DNA of 64,000 nt from Deltaproteobacteria bacterium (GCA_020848545.1 JADLHZ010000013.1:1-64000); one strand, 5' to 3'. Counted from the first letter of the stretch, positions 48,991 through 59,207 are shown. The notes: generated from the sequence alone by a model not told the origin. Numbers and translations are program-made.

Positions 48991-50533
48991 ACACCGCGAC
49001 TTCCGGCGTCTTCAGCAGCGCGGCGACGGCAATGTAAACAATTCCGCACACAGCCACGCTGCCGATGCCGAAGGCGATGCGCAGCGTCTGCGGGACGCTC
49101 GACGCCGGCGGCAGGGCGCGCAGGCCGTAGAAGCCCGCGGCGCCCATCACCGCCGCAGCGATGCAGACCTTGCCGAACGAGCGCCACGCACGCCGGCGCT
49201 CGGCACGTTCCTCGCCGTCGATCGATGCAGGTGCCGCCCGGCCGAGCAAGAGCGTCAACACGCTGACGTTCGCCCAGGCCGCGACGCTCGTGCCGAGGGC
49301 CATCGCCAGAAAGCCCATCTGCGCGCGCAGAGAGTACGAGACGGCGATGTTGCAAAGCACCGCCACCACGCTCGCGATCAGCGGAACGTGCGTGCGGCGG
49401 CGCGCGTAGTAGATCGGCGCGAGGACTTTGACCGCAGAGTAGGCGAAGAGCCCAATCGCGTAGACGGCCGTGGCGCCGGCCACCGCGTGCGTCGTGTCGG
49501 CGGTGAACGCTCGCCGCTGGTAGATCATCGCGATGATCGGCTCGCTGAGCACCCACAGGCCCACGGACGACGGCACGGTCAGAAACGCCAGCAACGAAAG
49601 CGAATCGCGGATCGTCTTGCGTACGCCCTTCTCGTCACCGAGCGCGACCCGCTCGGCGAGCGCCGTCGTCGACACCGTGGCGATCGCCACGCCGAAGACG
49701 CCGATCGGCAGGTAGAGCAGACGAAACGCGTAGTTCAGCGACGCCGGCCCGCCCGCGAACTCGGACGCGAAGCGGCTGTTGATCACGATGTTGAGCTGCG
49801 TCGCCGCGAGCCCGAGCGTGGCCGGCGCCATCATGCGCATGATCGCTTTGACGTTGTCATCGATCTGAAAGCGCAGGCGCAGGCGAAAGCCCGAGCGCAG
49901 GAGCGCCGGCACTTGCACGAGCATCTGCGCGCCAGCCCCGAGCACGACGCCGAGCGCCCAACCCCACGCCGTGTCTTGCGGCGACTCGTGCATCACCGCG
50001 AGCACCACGCCGAAGGTGATCGCGACGATGTTGAACGCGCTCGACGCAAACGCCGGCGGCCCGAAGATGCGCTGCGCGTTCAACATGCCCATCGCCACGG
50101 CGGCAAACGACGTGAGCATCAGGGACGGCAGCATCACCTGGGTCAGCGTCAGCGTGAGCGTGGCTTGCGCCGGTGACGAAGAGAATCCCGGCGCGATCGT
50201 CTGCACGATGACGCCGGTGAACAAGTAGCCGAGCAGCGTCAGCGCGCCGATGACGAGCGCGAGCACGCCGGCGACACGTTGGCCGAGCACGAACGCTTCC
50301 TCGCGCGAGACCTGCTTGTCGACCTTGGCAAACACCGGCACGAACGCGGCCGAGAGCGCGCCTTCGGCGAGCAGGTCGCGGAACAGGTTCGGGATGCGGA
50401 AGGCGATGTTGTACGCGTCGGCCTCCGCGCCGGCGCCGAGCAACGCCGCGAGGAGCTGCTCACGCACGAGCCCGAGCACGCGCGAGAACATCGTCAGCGT
50501 GCTGATGAGACGTGTGCTGCGGAGGAGCGACAT
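48947..50533 (-). CDS. murJ: Lipid II flippase MurJ
   Basis: This is a 528-residue MviN/MurJ protein of the MOP superfamily with about 14 membrane segments. The N terminus (MSLLRSTRLISTLTMFSRVL, then GLVREQLLAALLG) and EADAYNIAFRIPNLFRDLLAEGALSAAFVPVF are diagnostic. It flips lipid II across the inner membrane for peptidoglycan synthesis, the same pathway as the penicillin-binding protein nearby. The start is ATG 50533, in line with family N termini; an 11-codon extension is in frame. The 3' ends of murJ and the hydroxylase overlap antisense by 44 bases. Confidence 0.95.
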   Translation of the reverse strand: MSLLRSTRLISTLTMFSRVLGLVREQLLAALLGAGAEADAYNIAFRIPNLFRDLLAEGALSAAFVPVFAKVDKQVSREEAFVLGQRVAGVLALVIGALTLLGYLFTGVIVQTIAPGFSSSPAQATLTLTLTQVMLPSLMLTSFAAVAMGMLNAQRIFGPPAFASSAFNIVAITFGVVLAVMHESPQDTAWGWALGVVLGAGAQMLVQVPALLRSGFRLRLRFQIDDNVKAIMRMMAPATLGLAATQLNIVINSRFASEFAGGPASLNYAFRLLYLPIGVFGVAIATVSTTALAERVALGDEKGVRKTIRDSLSLLAFLTVPSSVGLWVLSEPIIAMIYQRRAFTADTTHAVAGATAVYAIGLFAYSAVKVLAPIYYARRRTHVPLIASVVAVLCNIAVSYSLRAQMGFLAMALGTSVAAWANVSVLTLLLGRAAPASIDGEERAERRRAWRSFGKVCIAAAVMGAAGFYGLRALPPASSVPQTLRIAFGIGSVAVCGIVYIAVAALLKTPEVAVFTGVLRRRLKRTAP

Positions 50534-50668
50534 GGGGCGCGAAGGGATAAACCGGTTCGGGGGCAAAGTGCACGTCGCTCGATGGCATCTAGACGCCGTC
50601 TAATTCAGGCGCCTTGACCGATGTAGGACAAAGTCGCAGGGTGCGCCCGCTTTGGAGGGCCCCCGCCT

Positions 50669-53600
50669 ATGAACCAGCGCCTGCTCGTCGGCATCGTCTT
50701 CTTGGCCGCCTGCAACGACTCCCGGGGTACGGTGAAGAAACCGGCCGACTTCGACGCGACCATCGCGCGCGCCGGTGGCGACCTGCCATTGCTCGCTGCC
50801 GACGGACCGGGGGTCGTCGCGCACCGGGACGATCGCACGGGCCTCGCCACCTTCGTCTGGGGCGACGCGCTCGACGCCGCCACGAAGGAGAAGCGCAGGA
50901 CGCAGGCCGCGGAAGTCGCCGCGCAAGCGTACGTCGCCGACTATGGCCCGCGCTTCGGCCTCACGCGCGCACAGGCGAAGCAACTGGAGCTCGGACAAAC
51001 GCACGACCTCGGCAGCGGCGCGATCATCGTCGGCTTCAAGCAGCGCGCGTTCGGCTACGACGTGTTTCGCGGCGAGCTGAAGGTGGCGATGACGCGAGAG
51101 CGTGCGCTCGTGGCGATGAGCGGCAACCCGAGCCCGCACCTCGCGCCGGGCTCCACGGCCAAGCGCTTGACGTTCGTCGTCTCGCCGGAGTCTGCGCTGG
51201 CGTTCGCCTACACGGACGTCACCGGTGAGCCGATCGACGAGAACGAGTTCCACTCGACCGGTGAGCCGCAAGGACCCTACGAGCGTTACCTCGCCGACGC
51301 TGCGGCGCGCCTGATCGTGCCGGCGCGGGTGAAGCGCGTGCTCTTTCCGCTGCCGGATCGCGTCGAGCCCGCGTACTACTTGGAGCTCAGCACGAGCAGC
51401 GATCACGATGACCACTTCGCGTACGTGCTCAGCGCAAAGGACGGCGCCGTGCTCTTTCGCAAGAACCTCACCGCCGCGGCGTTCACCTATCGCGTGTGGG
51501 CGCAGCCGGACGGCTTTCCGCTCGACGGCCCGCAAGGCGATCACACCCCGCACCCGACCGGCCAACCTGACGGCTTCGAGCCGCCCTTCGAAGCGCCGAC
51601 CTTGATCACGCTCGACCACGGTCCGATCAGCACGAACGATCCGTGGCTGCCGCCGAATTCGGTGAGCCTCATCGGCAACAACGTCTTCGCATACGGCGAC
51701 GCCCAGAAGCCCGACGGCTTCAGCCCCGGCGACTTCCTCCCCTTCGTCACCAGCGACAACACCTTCGATCGCACATATGATCCGACGAAGCCGCCGGGCG
51801 CCGATACGAACCAGGTGCTCGCCGCGGCGACGCAGTTGTTCTATGTAAATAACTTCCTACACGACTGGTTCTACGACGCCGGCTTCAAAGAGGTCGACGG
51901 CAACGCGCAAACCAGCAACTACGAGCGCGGCGGCTTGGAGAACGACGCGATCAAGGCCGAGGCGAACGACTTCTCCGGCATCGACAACGCCAACATGTCG
52001 ACGCCCGCCGACGGCGAGCCGCCGCGCATGCAGATGTACGCGTTCAAGGGCATCGTGAAGCTCGTCGCAGACGTGACCGCGCCGGCCGGGATGAAGATCG
52101 AGAAGATCGGCACCGGCGACTTCGGCCTCGACGCGTTCGACTTCAACGGCGATCTCGCGCTTGCTGAAGACGACGCCGATCCGAAGGGCGACGTCTGCAC
52201 GCCCATCGTCAACACAGCCGCGGTCGCCGGCAAGATCGCGGTCATCGATCGCGGAAGCTGCCCGTATGTCGAGAAGGTGCAACGCGCGCAGGACGCCGGC
52301 GCCGTCGCCGTGCTCATCGTGAACAACACGGCGGGCGGCGGTGGCATGAGCGGCCAGTCGACGACGCTCAAGATCGGCTCGTTCCTGATCGATCAAGCGA
52401 GTGGCAACGCGCTGAAGGCGAAGCTCGCGGCGGGCGAAACGGTGAGCGTGCACATGGTGCGGCCGAAACAGCTCGATCGCGCGGGCACGCTCGACAATAT
52501 GATCGTCGCGCACGAGTGGGGCCACTACATCTCGAACCGCTTGGTCGGGAACGCGAGCGGCTTGTCGGCCACGATCTCGCACGGCCTCGGCGAAGGTTGG
52601 GGCGACTTCACCTCGATGCTGCTCACCGTGCGCGAGAGCGACGCCTTGCTGGCGGCGAACCCCAACTACAGCGGCGCCTACGCGATGGCGCAGTACACGA
52701 TGACCGGCGGCGGCAACCAAGGCTACTACCACGGCATCCGCCGCGCGCCGTACTCGACGAACCTCGAGATCAACCCGTTGACCTATCGCCACATCGCCAA
52801 CGGCGAAGCGCTGCCGACCGCGCGCTTCTGGGAGTACGGTCAGGACGGCAAGAACAACGCCGAGGTGCATGCGACCGGCGAGGTTTGGGCGCAGATGCTC
52901 TGGGAGTGCTACGCGGCGCTCCTCAACGAGACCGCGCGCGGCCTCGCGTTCGACGAGAAGCGCGAGCGGATGAAGCGCTACGTCGTCGCCGCCTACAAGA
53001 TGACGCCTATGGCGCCGACGCTGCTCGAAGCCAAAGACGCGTTGCTCGCCGTCGCGCTCGCCGCCGATCGCGCAGACTTCGAGCTCTTCACGAACGCCTT
53101 CGCCAAGCGCGGGGCCGGTCTGCGCGCCGTGGCGCCGCCGAAGAACGCCGAGGACAACGTCGGCGCGCGCGAGAGCTTCTTGACCGGTCCGGATCTCATG
53201 GTGACGAGCGTGAGCGTGGCGGAGACGACGCCGCGCTGCACGCCTGACAACGTGCTCTCCGACGGCGAAGTCGGCACCGTCACGCTCGTCGTGAAGAACG
53301 TGGGCAACGCGCCGTTGACGGGCGCGACCGCGATCGTCACTTCGCCAACGCCGGGCGTCACCTTCCAAGGCGGCGGCCTCGTGACGCTGCCGCCGATGGA
53401 TCTCCTGCAGAGCGCGACGGTGACGACGCCGGTGACCCTCAGCGTGCTCGGCGGCATTGCGCGCATCGATCTCGAGGTCGTCGTGACGAACCCTAGCCTG
53501 GTGCTGCCGGCGGTGACGGCGAAGCACGCGGTGCTCGGAAATTACGCCGTGCAGCGCGGCGCTTTGGCGAGCGACGACGTCGAGAGCCCGGACACCGCTT

Positions 53601-54169
53601 GGAAGCTCGCGCACGATCCGACGCTGTCGAAGACGGCGTGGACGCGCGACGCCGACGACGTCGAGCACCACTTCTGGCGCGGCGCCAGCCAGTCCGAGCC
53701 AGCCGATCTCTATTTGATCTCGCCGATCCTGAACGTGGCATCGACAGGCGACTTCTCGTTCACCTTCAAGCACCGCCACCGCTTCGAGTGGCAAGACAAA
53801 AAGCCGCCGCGCGCGCCGGAGGCGAAGTACTTCGACGGCGGCGTCATCGAGATCTCGAACGACGGCATCACCTGGACCGACATCGGCACGAAGGCGAGCC
53901 CCACGTATAACGCGAAGATCGTCGACAAAGAGACGAAGAGCCCGTTGATCGGCCGCGCGGCATACAGCGGCGACAGCGCCGGCTATCCCGCCTGGGAGAC
54001 GGTCACCGTGTCGCTCGGCAACGCCTACGCGGGACAAAACGTGCTCGTGCGCTTCCGCTCGGCGTCGGACGACGCGTCGGTCGCGGTCGGCTGGGACATC
54101 GACGACCTCGCGTTCACCAACGTGACGAACACGCCGTTCACGAAGCTCGTGCCGGCGGCTTGTCCCTGA
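50669..54169 (+). CDS. M36 (fungalysin-type) metalloprotease lipoprotein
   Basis: This is an 1166-residue exported protease. The lipobox FLAAC gives Cys15. A propeptide-like region is followed by the M36 catalytic domain, into which a PA domain is inserted (about 505-590, with CTPIVNTAAVAGKIAVIDRG). The zinc site HEWGH is at about residue 615-619, and the third ligand is in GLGEGWGDF (about 642). C-terminal beta domains follow: a CARDB-like module (LVVKNVGNAPLTGATAIV) and an adhesion-type sandwich ending WDIDDLAFTNV. It is probably an outer-membrane-attached or surface protease used for predation or nutrient release. RNase R follows 26 bases later. Confidence 0.92.
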   Translation: MNQRLLVGIVFLAACNDSRGTVKKPADFDATIARAGGDLPLLAADGPGVVAHRDDRTGLATFVWGDALDAATKEKRRTQAAEVAAQAYVADYGPRFGLTRAQAKQLELGQTHDLGSGAIIVGFKQRAFGYDVFRGELKVAMTRERALVAMSGNPSPHLAPGSTAKRLTFVVSPESALAFAYTDVTGEPIDENEFHSTGEPQGPYERYLADAAARLIVPARVKRVLFPLPDRVEPAYYLELSTSSDHDDHFAYVLSAKDGAVLFRKNLTAAAFTYRVWAQPDGFPLDGPQGDHTPHPTGQPDGFEPPFEAPTLITLDHGPISTNDPWLPPNSVSLIGNNVFAYGDAQKPDGFSPGDFLPFVTSDNTFDRTYDPTKPPGADTNQVLAAATQLFYVNNFLHDWFYDAGFKEVDGNAQTSNYERGGLENDAIKAEANDFSGIDNANMSTPADGEPPRMQMYAFKGIVKLVADVTAPAGMKIEKIGTGDFGLDAFDFNGDLALAEDDADPKGDVCTPIVNTAAVAGKIAVIDRGSCPYVEKVQRAQDAGAVAVLIVNNTAGGGGMSGQSTTLKIGSFLIDQASGNALKAKLAAGETVSVHMVRPKQLDRAGTLDNMIVAHEWGHYISNRLVGNASGLSATISHGLGEGWGDFTSMLLTVRESDALLAANPNYSGAYAMAQYTMTGGGNQGYYHGIRRAPYSTNLEINPLTYRHIANGEALPTARFWEYGQDGKNNAEVHATGEVWAQMLWECYAALLNETARGLAFDEKRERMKRYVVAAYKMTPMAPTLLEAKDALLAVALAADRADFELFTNAFAKRGAGLRAVAPPKNAEDNVGARESFLTGPDLMVTSVSVAETTPRCTPDNVLSDGEVGTVTLVVKNVGNAPLTGATAIVTSPTPGVTFQGGGLVTLPPMDLLQSATVTTPVTLSVLGGIARIDLEVVVTNPSLVLPAVTAKHAVLGNYAVQRGALASDDVESPDTAWKLAHDPTLSKTAWTRDADDVEHHFWRGASQSEPADLYLISPILNVASTGDFSFTFKHRHRFEWQDKKPPRAPEAKYFDGGVIEISNDGITWTDIGTKASPTYNAKIVDKETKSPLIGRAAYSGDSAGYPAWETVTVSLGNAYAGQNVLVRFRSASDDASVAVGWDIDDLAFTNVTNTPFTKLVPAACP

Positions 54170-54195
54170 CCCGCATCTGAGCCAAGGTCCGGCGC

Positions 54196-56484
54196 ATGGC
54201 AGTGCCGAGTCGAGCCGACGTCCTCGCCTACTTCGAAGAACACCAGGATGACGTCATCACCCTGCGTGAGCTCGTCGATGATCTCGGCGTCGACTCGGAC
54301 GATCGCCACGATCTGCGCGACCTGCTCAGCGCGTTGGTCGAGGACGGCGCGATCGTGCGGTTGAAGAGCAAGCTCTACCGCGCCAAGGCGAAGGACCTGG
54401 GGCCGAAGCCCGAGTGGACCTCGCCGTCGAAGCCCGCGCACGGCAGCCCGCGCCGCCCGCGCGACGACAGTAAGCCGAAGCTCTCGAAGGGCGGCCTGCA
54501 GCTCGGCATCGAGCCGACGCAGCTCGTCGGCGTCCTCCAGCACATGGGCGGCCGCGCGATGGCAGCGTGCTCGCGCCCGAGCGGGGGCCGCGGGCCGAGC
54601 GCGACGGACGAGCTCGAGTACATTCCGCTCGAGGGCGACTTCGCCGGCCTAAAGAAGGGCGACGCCGCGGTGTTCGAGATCGATCAGGGCCGGCATCGCA
54701 CAGCGACGGTGGCAGAGGTGCTCGGCGATCCGAGGCAGCCGCGCATCGAGGCCATGCGCATCGCGTTGGCGCGCGGCTTTCGCACGACCTTCTCGGAGGA
54801 AGCGGAAGCAGAGGCGCGCTCGTTTCGCACGCCCGAGCTCGACGACGAGCACGAAGACTTGCGCAAGATGGCCTTCGTCACGATCGACGGCGAAGACGCC
54901 AAGGACTTCGACGACGCGGTGTACGCCGAGCGCGAGGGCGGCGGCTTTCGCCTGTGGGTCGCGATCGCCGACGTCAGCTACTACGTGAGCACCGGCAGCG
55001 CGCTCGATCGCGACGGCTTTCACCGCGGCACCAGCGTGTACTTTCCGGGCCAAGTGCTGCCGATGCTGCCGCACGCGCTGTCGAGCGATCTCTGCTCGCT
55101 GCGACCGAAGGTCGATCGCTTGGCGTTCGTCAGCGAGATGCACGTCTCGAGCGAAGGCGTGGTCTCGGACGAGAAGAGCTACAAGGCGATCATCTGCTCG
55201 GCGGCGCGGCTCACCTACAACCAAGTGGAAGCCGCGCTGCACAAGGGCGAGCAGAACGTGGCGTTCGAAGTGGGCGAGCCGCTGCGCATCTTCGCCGAGT
55301 GCTCGCGGGCGCTGCGGGCGCAGAAGGCGCGGCGCGGCGCGATCGATCTCGACCTCGATGAGCCGCAGCTCGTGCTCGGCGCCGACGGGCGGCCAACGGG
55401 ATCGGTGTCACGCGCGCGGCTCGAAGCGCACCGCTTGATCGAAGACGCGATGCTCGCGGCGAACAGCGCCATCGCGCGCGAGATGCATCGGCGCAAGCTG
55501 CCGGCCGCGTACCGCGTGCACGAGAAGCCGAACGCGGACAAGCTGGCGCTCGTGCGCATGGCCGCCGCGTCGTTCGGTTACAAGCACGCGCTCCCAGACG
55601 TGCCGAGCGCCGCGATGATCGCGAAGTTCGTCCGCGCGCTGCAGAACGAAGAGCGCGGGCCGATCCTGCTGCCGCTCGTGCTGCGCTCGATGGCGCGCGC
55701 GCGTTACTCGGACGAGCGCCTCGGCCACTTCGCGCTGGCCGAGCCGGACTACTTGCACTTCACCTCGCCGATCCGGCGCTTCCCGGACCTGCTCGTGCAC
55801 AAGAGCCTCGCGTCGAACGGCAAGGACGCGCCGGTCGATCTCGCGCGGGCGACGACGTGGCTCAGCGAGCGCGAGCAATCGTCGGAGCGCAGCGAGCGTG
55901 AGGTGGACGATTTTTACCGCTGCCTGCTCGCCGAGCCGCTGGTCGGCCAAGAGTTCCCGGCCGTGGTCACCGGCGTCACCGACTTCGGCGTCTTCGCCCG
56001 CGTGCTCGATCCTTACATCGAGGGGCTCATCGGCGTGCGATCGCTGAGCGACGACTACTACGCGCTCGACGAGCTCGGCCTGCGCTTGATCGGCAGGCGC
56101 AACGGGCGATCGATCGGGCTCGGCGATCAGATCAAGGTGGAGATCAAAGACGTGCGGCCGCTGCGCCGGCAGATCGGCCTCGAGTGGGTCGGTGGCGGCG
56201 AGCAACGCGTGCGCCCGACGCGCGATGACCGGCGTCCGCGCGACGATCGGCGAGCACAGCAAGAGAGACGACCGTCGCGAGACGACCGGCCGCCCCGCCA
56301 CGGCGAAAAGCGCGAGGAGAAGCGTCAGGAGCCAGCGCGCGGCGGTAGCGACTTCTTGGCGCGGGCGCGCGAGCGGGTGGCGCGCGGAGAGATCGGCAGC
56401 AAGACCTCGGGCGGCGGCGGCCATGGGCACGGAAAGAAGAGCGCCGGCGGCAAGAAGAAGTTCTCGAAGAAGCGCTGGAAGTAA
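54196..56484 (+). CDS. rnr: Ribonuclease R
   Basis: This is a 762-residue 3'-5' exoribonuclease. An N-terminal winged helix (VLAYFEEHQDDVITLRELVD) and cold-shock domains lead to the RNB catalytic domain with the Asp cluster in TIDGEDAKDFDDAVY. The later FTSPIRRFPDLLVHK segment is typical. The S1 domain (FPAVVTGVTDFGVFARVL) is followed by a basic, low-complexity tail ending KKKFSKKRWK that binds structured RNA or the ribosome. Length is typical of RNase R. It is followed three bases later by the convergent amidohydrolase stop. Confidence 0.95.
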   Translation: MAVPSRADVLAYFEEHQDDVITLRELVDDLGVDSDDRHDLRDLLSALVEDGAIVRLKSKLYRAKAKDLGPKPEWTSPSKPAHGSPRRPRDDSKPKLSKGGLQLGIEPTQLVGVLQHMGGRAMAACSRPSGGRGPSATDELEYIPLEGDFAGLKKGDAAVFEIDQGRHRTATVAEVLGDPRQPRIEAMRIALARGFRTTFSEEAEAEARSFRTPELDDEHEDLRKMAFVTIDGEDAKDFDDAVYAEREGGGFRLWVAIADVSYYVSTGSALDRDGFHRGTSVYFPGQVLPMLPHALSSDLCSLRPKVDRLAFVSEMHVSSEGVVSDEKSYKAIICSAARLTYNQVEAALHKGEQNVAFEVGEPLRIFAECSRALRAQKARRGAIDLDLDEPQLVLGADGRPTGSVSRARLEAHRLIEDAMLAANSAIAREMHRRKLPAAYRVHEKPNADKLALVRMAAASFGYKHALPDVPSAAMIAKFVRALQNEERGPILLPLVLRSMARARYSDERLGHFALAEPDYLHFTSPIRRFPDLLVHKSLASNGKDAPVDLARATTWLSEREQSSERSEREVDDFYRCLLAEPLVGQEFPAVVTGVTDFGVFARVLDPYIEGLIGVRSLSDDYYALDELGLRLIGRRNGRSIGLGDQIKVEIKDVRPLRRQIGLEWVGGGEQRVRPTRDDRRPRDDRRAQQERRPSRDDRPPRHGEKREEKRQEPARGGSDFLARARERVARGEIGSKTSGGGGHGHGKKSAGGKKKFSKKRWK

Positions 56485-56487
56485 CGC

Positions 56488-57705
56488 TCAGCGCGCCGGC
56501 AAGAACTGCCCGTAGCCTGCGCCGCGTCCAAGATCTTCCGCGAACGCGCCGTCGGCGAACGCCTTGCGGCCATTGACGATGACAGCTTTCACCGCGCCGT
56601 CGGATCGATTCACCATGCGCACGAGCCCAACAAGACCCTCCATCGGCGCCTCGTGATAACGATCGAGACGATCGTCGAGCTTCGTGCGCGTCGCCTCGTC
56701 CGCGAGGTGCAGCGCCGCTTGGCCCGCCGGAAACTCTTCGAAGACCACGAGCTCCATGCCGTCGGCGTAGACCTCGAAGGGGACCGGGAGCGTCTGCCAG
56801 CGCAGGTTGGCGCCGAGGAAGTTGAACGCGCGCGTGACGAGGCCGATCACGCGGTTCAAGCCCGGGTTCGCCTTCGGATCGGCGAGGGTGATCAACGTGG
56901 TGCGCAGCGCCGGCGAGAGCAAGCCACGCAAGCACCCGAGCAAGAACAAGAGCACGTTCACCTTGGTGACGAGGTTCGGCGCCGACTGCAGGATGCGACC
57001 GCGCGCGCGCAACACGCGGTTCAAGCGCCGGTACTCGCTCCACGTCGCGTACGTCGACGGCAGCTGAGCCGAGCGGTGGCGATCGCCGTCGAGCTTGTCC
57101 CACGGGTTGGTCATGCTCGAGAGGCCGAGGAGCCCCGCGTCGAGCGCGTCAGAGAGCCAGCGCTCCATCTCGGCGAGCTCGGCGGTGCTCGGCCGCGCGC
57201 GCGCGTCGACGGCCCGCGCGAGGCCCATGACGCGCACGCGCAGATCCGAGTGGCCGAGAAACGCCGTCACGTTGGCGCCGAGCGGGTGCTGCTTCAGAAA
57301 CGCCACGTAGTCCTTGGGCGTGGACCACGTCTTCTTGGAGCGGAGGAGCGGCAGCACCTGCTCGCGCGGCACCGACTCCACGCGCGTGAAGAGGTCCGAG
57401 CAATCGTCGGCGACCGAGAGGATCGTGCTGATCGAGCAGCTGCCGACGGTGACGGTGGTGACGCCGTGGCGCAACGACTCGGTGAGCGCGGGGGCGGCGA
57501 GCAGCTCGGCGTCGTAGTGCGTGTGCATGTCGAGAAAGCCGGGCATGACCCACCGGCCGCGGGCGTCGATCGTCTCGTTGGCGACGAGCGGCGCATCGCT
57601 CAGCTCGACGACGCGGCCGCCGGAGATGCCGACGCTCTTGTTCGCGCCGGGCGCGCCGGTGCCGTCGAAGAAGAGGCCGTCGTTGATCGCGAGGTCGAGA
57701 GGCAT
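56488..57705 (-). CDS. N-acyl-D-amino-acid deacylase-like protein, internally deleted
   Basis: This is a 405-residue amidohydrolase-superfamily protein. The N-terminal metal motif PGFLDMHTHYDAE (His61, His63) and the conserved block GLSSMTNPWDKLDGDRHRS are present. Family members of this type run to about 550 or more residues. Here the sequence jumps at about 336-350 from ALHLADEATR directly to LDRYHEAPMEGLVGLVRMVN. The intervening block, which normally carries the late metal/catalytic Asp, is missing while the frame is kept. The product is probably inactive. The start is ATG 57705; it is last in the minus-strand run, 35 bases after the NADPH oxidase. Confidence 0.75.
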   Translation of the reverse strand: MPLDLAINDGLFFDGTGAPGANKSVGISGGRVVELSDAPLVANETIDARGRWVMPGFLDMHTHYDAELLAAPALTESLRHGVTTVTVGSCSISTILSVADDCSDLFTRVESVPREQVLPLLRSKKTWSTPKDYVAFLKQHPLGANVTAFLGHSDLRVRVMGLARAVDARARPSTAELAEMERWLSDALDAGLLGLSSMTNPWDKLDGDRHRSAQLPSTYATWSEYRRLNRVLRARGRILQSAPNLVTKVNVLLFLLGCLRGLLSPALRTTLITLADPKANPGLNRVIGLVTRAFNFLGANLRWQTLPVPFEVYADGMELVVFEEFPAGQAALHLADEATRTKLDDRLDRYHEAPMEGLVGLVRMVNRSDGAVKAVIVNGRKAFADGAFAEDLGRGAGYGQFLPAR

Positions 57706-57740
57706 GCGGGCAGAGCGTACGCGATCGCGGAGGCGGCGGT

Positions 57741-59207
57741 CTAGAACGCTTCCTGCCGAAACCGCAGCCCGTGGTGCCGGCACAGCGCCTTCAGCTCGCG
57801 CCCGAGGCCCGCCGGACCGCAGAAGAACACCGTCGCCGGCGGCTTGCCTTTGTCTTCCTCGGCGATGCGCTGAAAGATCGCGGGCCAATCCGGTCGCCCG
57901 GTCTTCGTCTTGCTCTCGAGGCCGGTGATGAGATCGACCTTCGTCGCCTCGTGCAGCATGTCCATCGCGATGAACAACGTGGCCGACTTCAGATCGTGGC
58001 GGCTCTCGGCGCCGGTCAGATAGACGTTGAGCTCGAAGAGGCCGTCGTCCTCGCGCTCGATCGCCGACAACAGCTGCAAGAACCACTCGAACGATCGCTG
58101 CTCGCGGCTCAGCCAGAAGAAGCGCACGCGCTCGAGGCCGAGCGAATGATCGCCGCGCCGCTTGCGCGCCAAAATGCTCCGCAGCACCGACGCAAAGGGC
58201 GTGACGCCGATGCCGGCGCCGATGAGCACCGCGCGCTCGCTGCCGAAGATCTCTTCCGCCGGCGCACCGTACGGCCCGTCGATGTACACGCTGACATCGT
58301 GCGGGCGCCGCTTGATCAAGCGATACAACGCGCCGGTCCAGCTGCCGACGGCGCGGATGTGCACCGTCAGCGCGTCGTCCTCCGGCGCCGAGCTGATCGT
58401 GAACGGGTGCCACTCGAAGGCCGAGACCTGGGGGCACTTCAAGAACAAGTAGCTTCCGGCGGCATAGTGAAAGCCCGCGGGCTTCTCCACCTTCAGCGCG
58501 AGCACGTCAGACGGCAACAGCTCGCCGGCGCGAACGCTCACCGCGCGGCTCGTCGTACGAAAGCGCCACGTACGTTCGATGAGGAAGCCCACGAGGGGCA
58601 AAGACAGCCACATCCAAAAGCGCGGGCCGTGCCAGATCGCGAGCGCCGCCCATGCGACGTAGAGAAAGTGCGTGAGGTAGAAGAGACGGAAGTGGCCGCC
58701 CTTGCGCACGAACGCGAGCGCCGTGCCCCACATCGCCGCGAAGACGATGAGCAGCGCGAGGCCCGTCTTGCCCGCCGGCGTCTCGAGGATCGCCGCGTTG
58801 TTGCCGAAGTGCGCGAGCGTGTGGACGAGGCCCGCGAAGAACATGACGTGACCGCACAGGCGATGAAACGAAACCGCCTCGTCGAAGGGCAGCGCGCGCA
58901 GCAGCCGGCGATGCCGCAAGTGCGTCAAGAAGTGGCGCATCATCGGCACGAAGATCAGCGCGCCGTTCAAGTAGACGATCGCCGCGGCGCCGCGCGCGAC
59001 TTGAATCCACGCGTTCTTGTCCGAGTGCCGGAGCACCGCCTCGACGCAGACGCCCACGCACAGGGCGAGATAACCCCCCAACGCGATCACGTAGGGCATG
59101 CGGTTCTGCAACAGCTTCTGCAAGAGGCGCCGCCAAGAACGCTGAGCCTTCATTTCGCGCTCTCGCTGCTCCTCTACGCGCTGCGTCTGCCGCGGCCGCA
59201 GCCACAC
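57741..59207 (-). CDS. NOX-family NADPH oxidase (NOX5-like catalytic part)
   Basis: The open frame encodes 488 residues from a GTG at 59207. Six membrane helices carry the two heme-ligand pairs of NOX enzymes: His115/His129 (SFHRLCGHVMFFAGLVHTLAH shortened here to FHRLCGHVMFFAGLVH) and His180/His193 (LTHFLYVAWAALAIWHGP). The FAD site is HPFTISSAPE (267-276) and the NADPH site GAGIGVTPFAS (330-340). The tail has SITGL-like LITGLESKTKTGRPDW, FFCGPAGLG and a terminal Phe, all NOX5-like. It should move electrons from NADPH across the membrane to oxygen. Sequence coherent with NOX5 continues upstream of the GTG (YPGLLSSLAVSPLVWLRP) in this frame and joins the EF-hand gene by a -1 change. Confidence 0.85.
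   Translation of the reverse strand: MWLRPRQTQRVEEQREREMKAQRSWRRLLQKLLQNRMPYVIALGGYLALCVGVCVEAVLRHSDKNAWIQVARGAAAIVYLNGALIFVPMMRHFLTHLRHRRLLRALPFDEAVSFHRLCGHVMFFAGLVHTLAHFGNNAAILETPAGKTGLALLIVFAAMWGTALAFVRKGGHFRLFYLTHFLYVAWAALAIWHGPRFWMWLSLPLVGFLIERTWRFRTTSRAVSVRAGELLPSDVLALKVEKPAGFHYAAGSYLFLKCPQVSAFEWHPFTISSAPEDDALTVHIRAVGSWTGALYRLIKRRPHDVSVYIDGPYGAPAEEIFGSERAVLIGAGIGVTPFASVLRSILARKRRGDHSLGLERVRFFWLSREQRSFEWFLQLLSAIEREDDGLFELNVYLTGAESRHDLKSATLFIAMDMLHEATKVDLITGLESKTKTGRPDWPAIFQRIAEEDKGKPPATVFFCGPAGLGRELKALCRHHGLRFRQEAF

Noticed and set aside
51857-54037. A 726-codon open frame on the minus strand
   Set aside because: It is antisense to the M36 protease and composed of Arg/Val/His-rich shadow sequence.
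56770-56800. Third copy of the AAAAGGGACCGGGAGCG repeat
   Set aside because: GAAGGGGACCGGGAGCGT lies inside a conserved coding block (LPVPFEV) of the amidohydrolase and is explained by codon choice.
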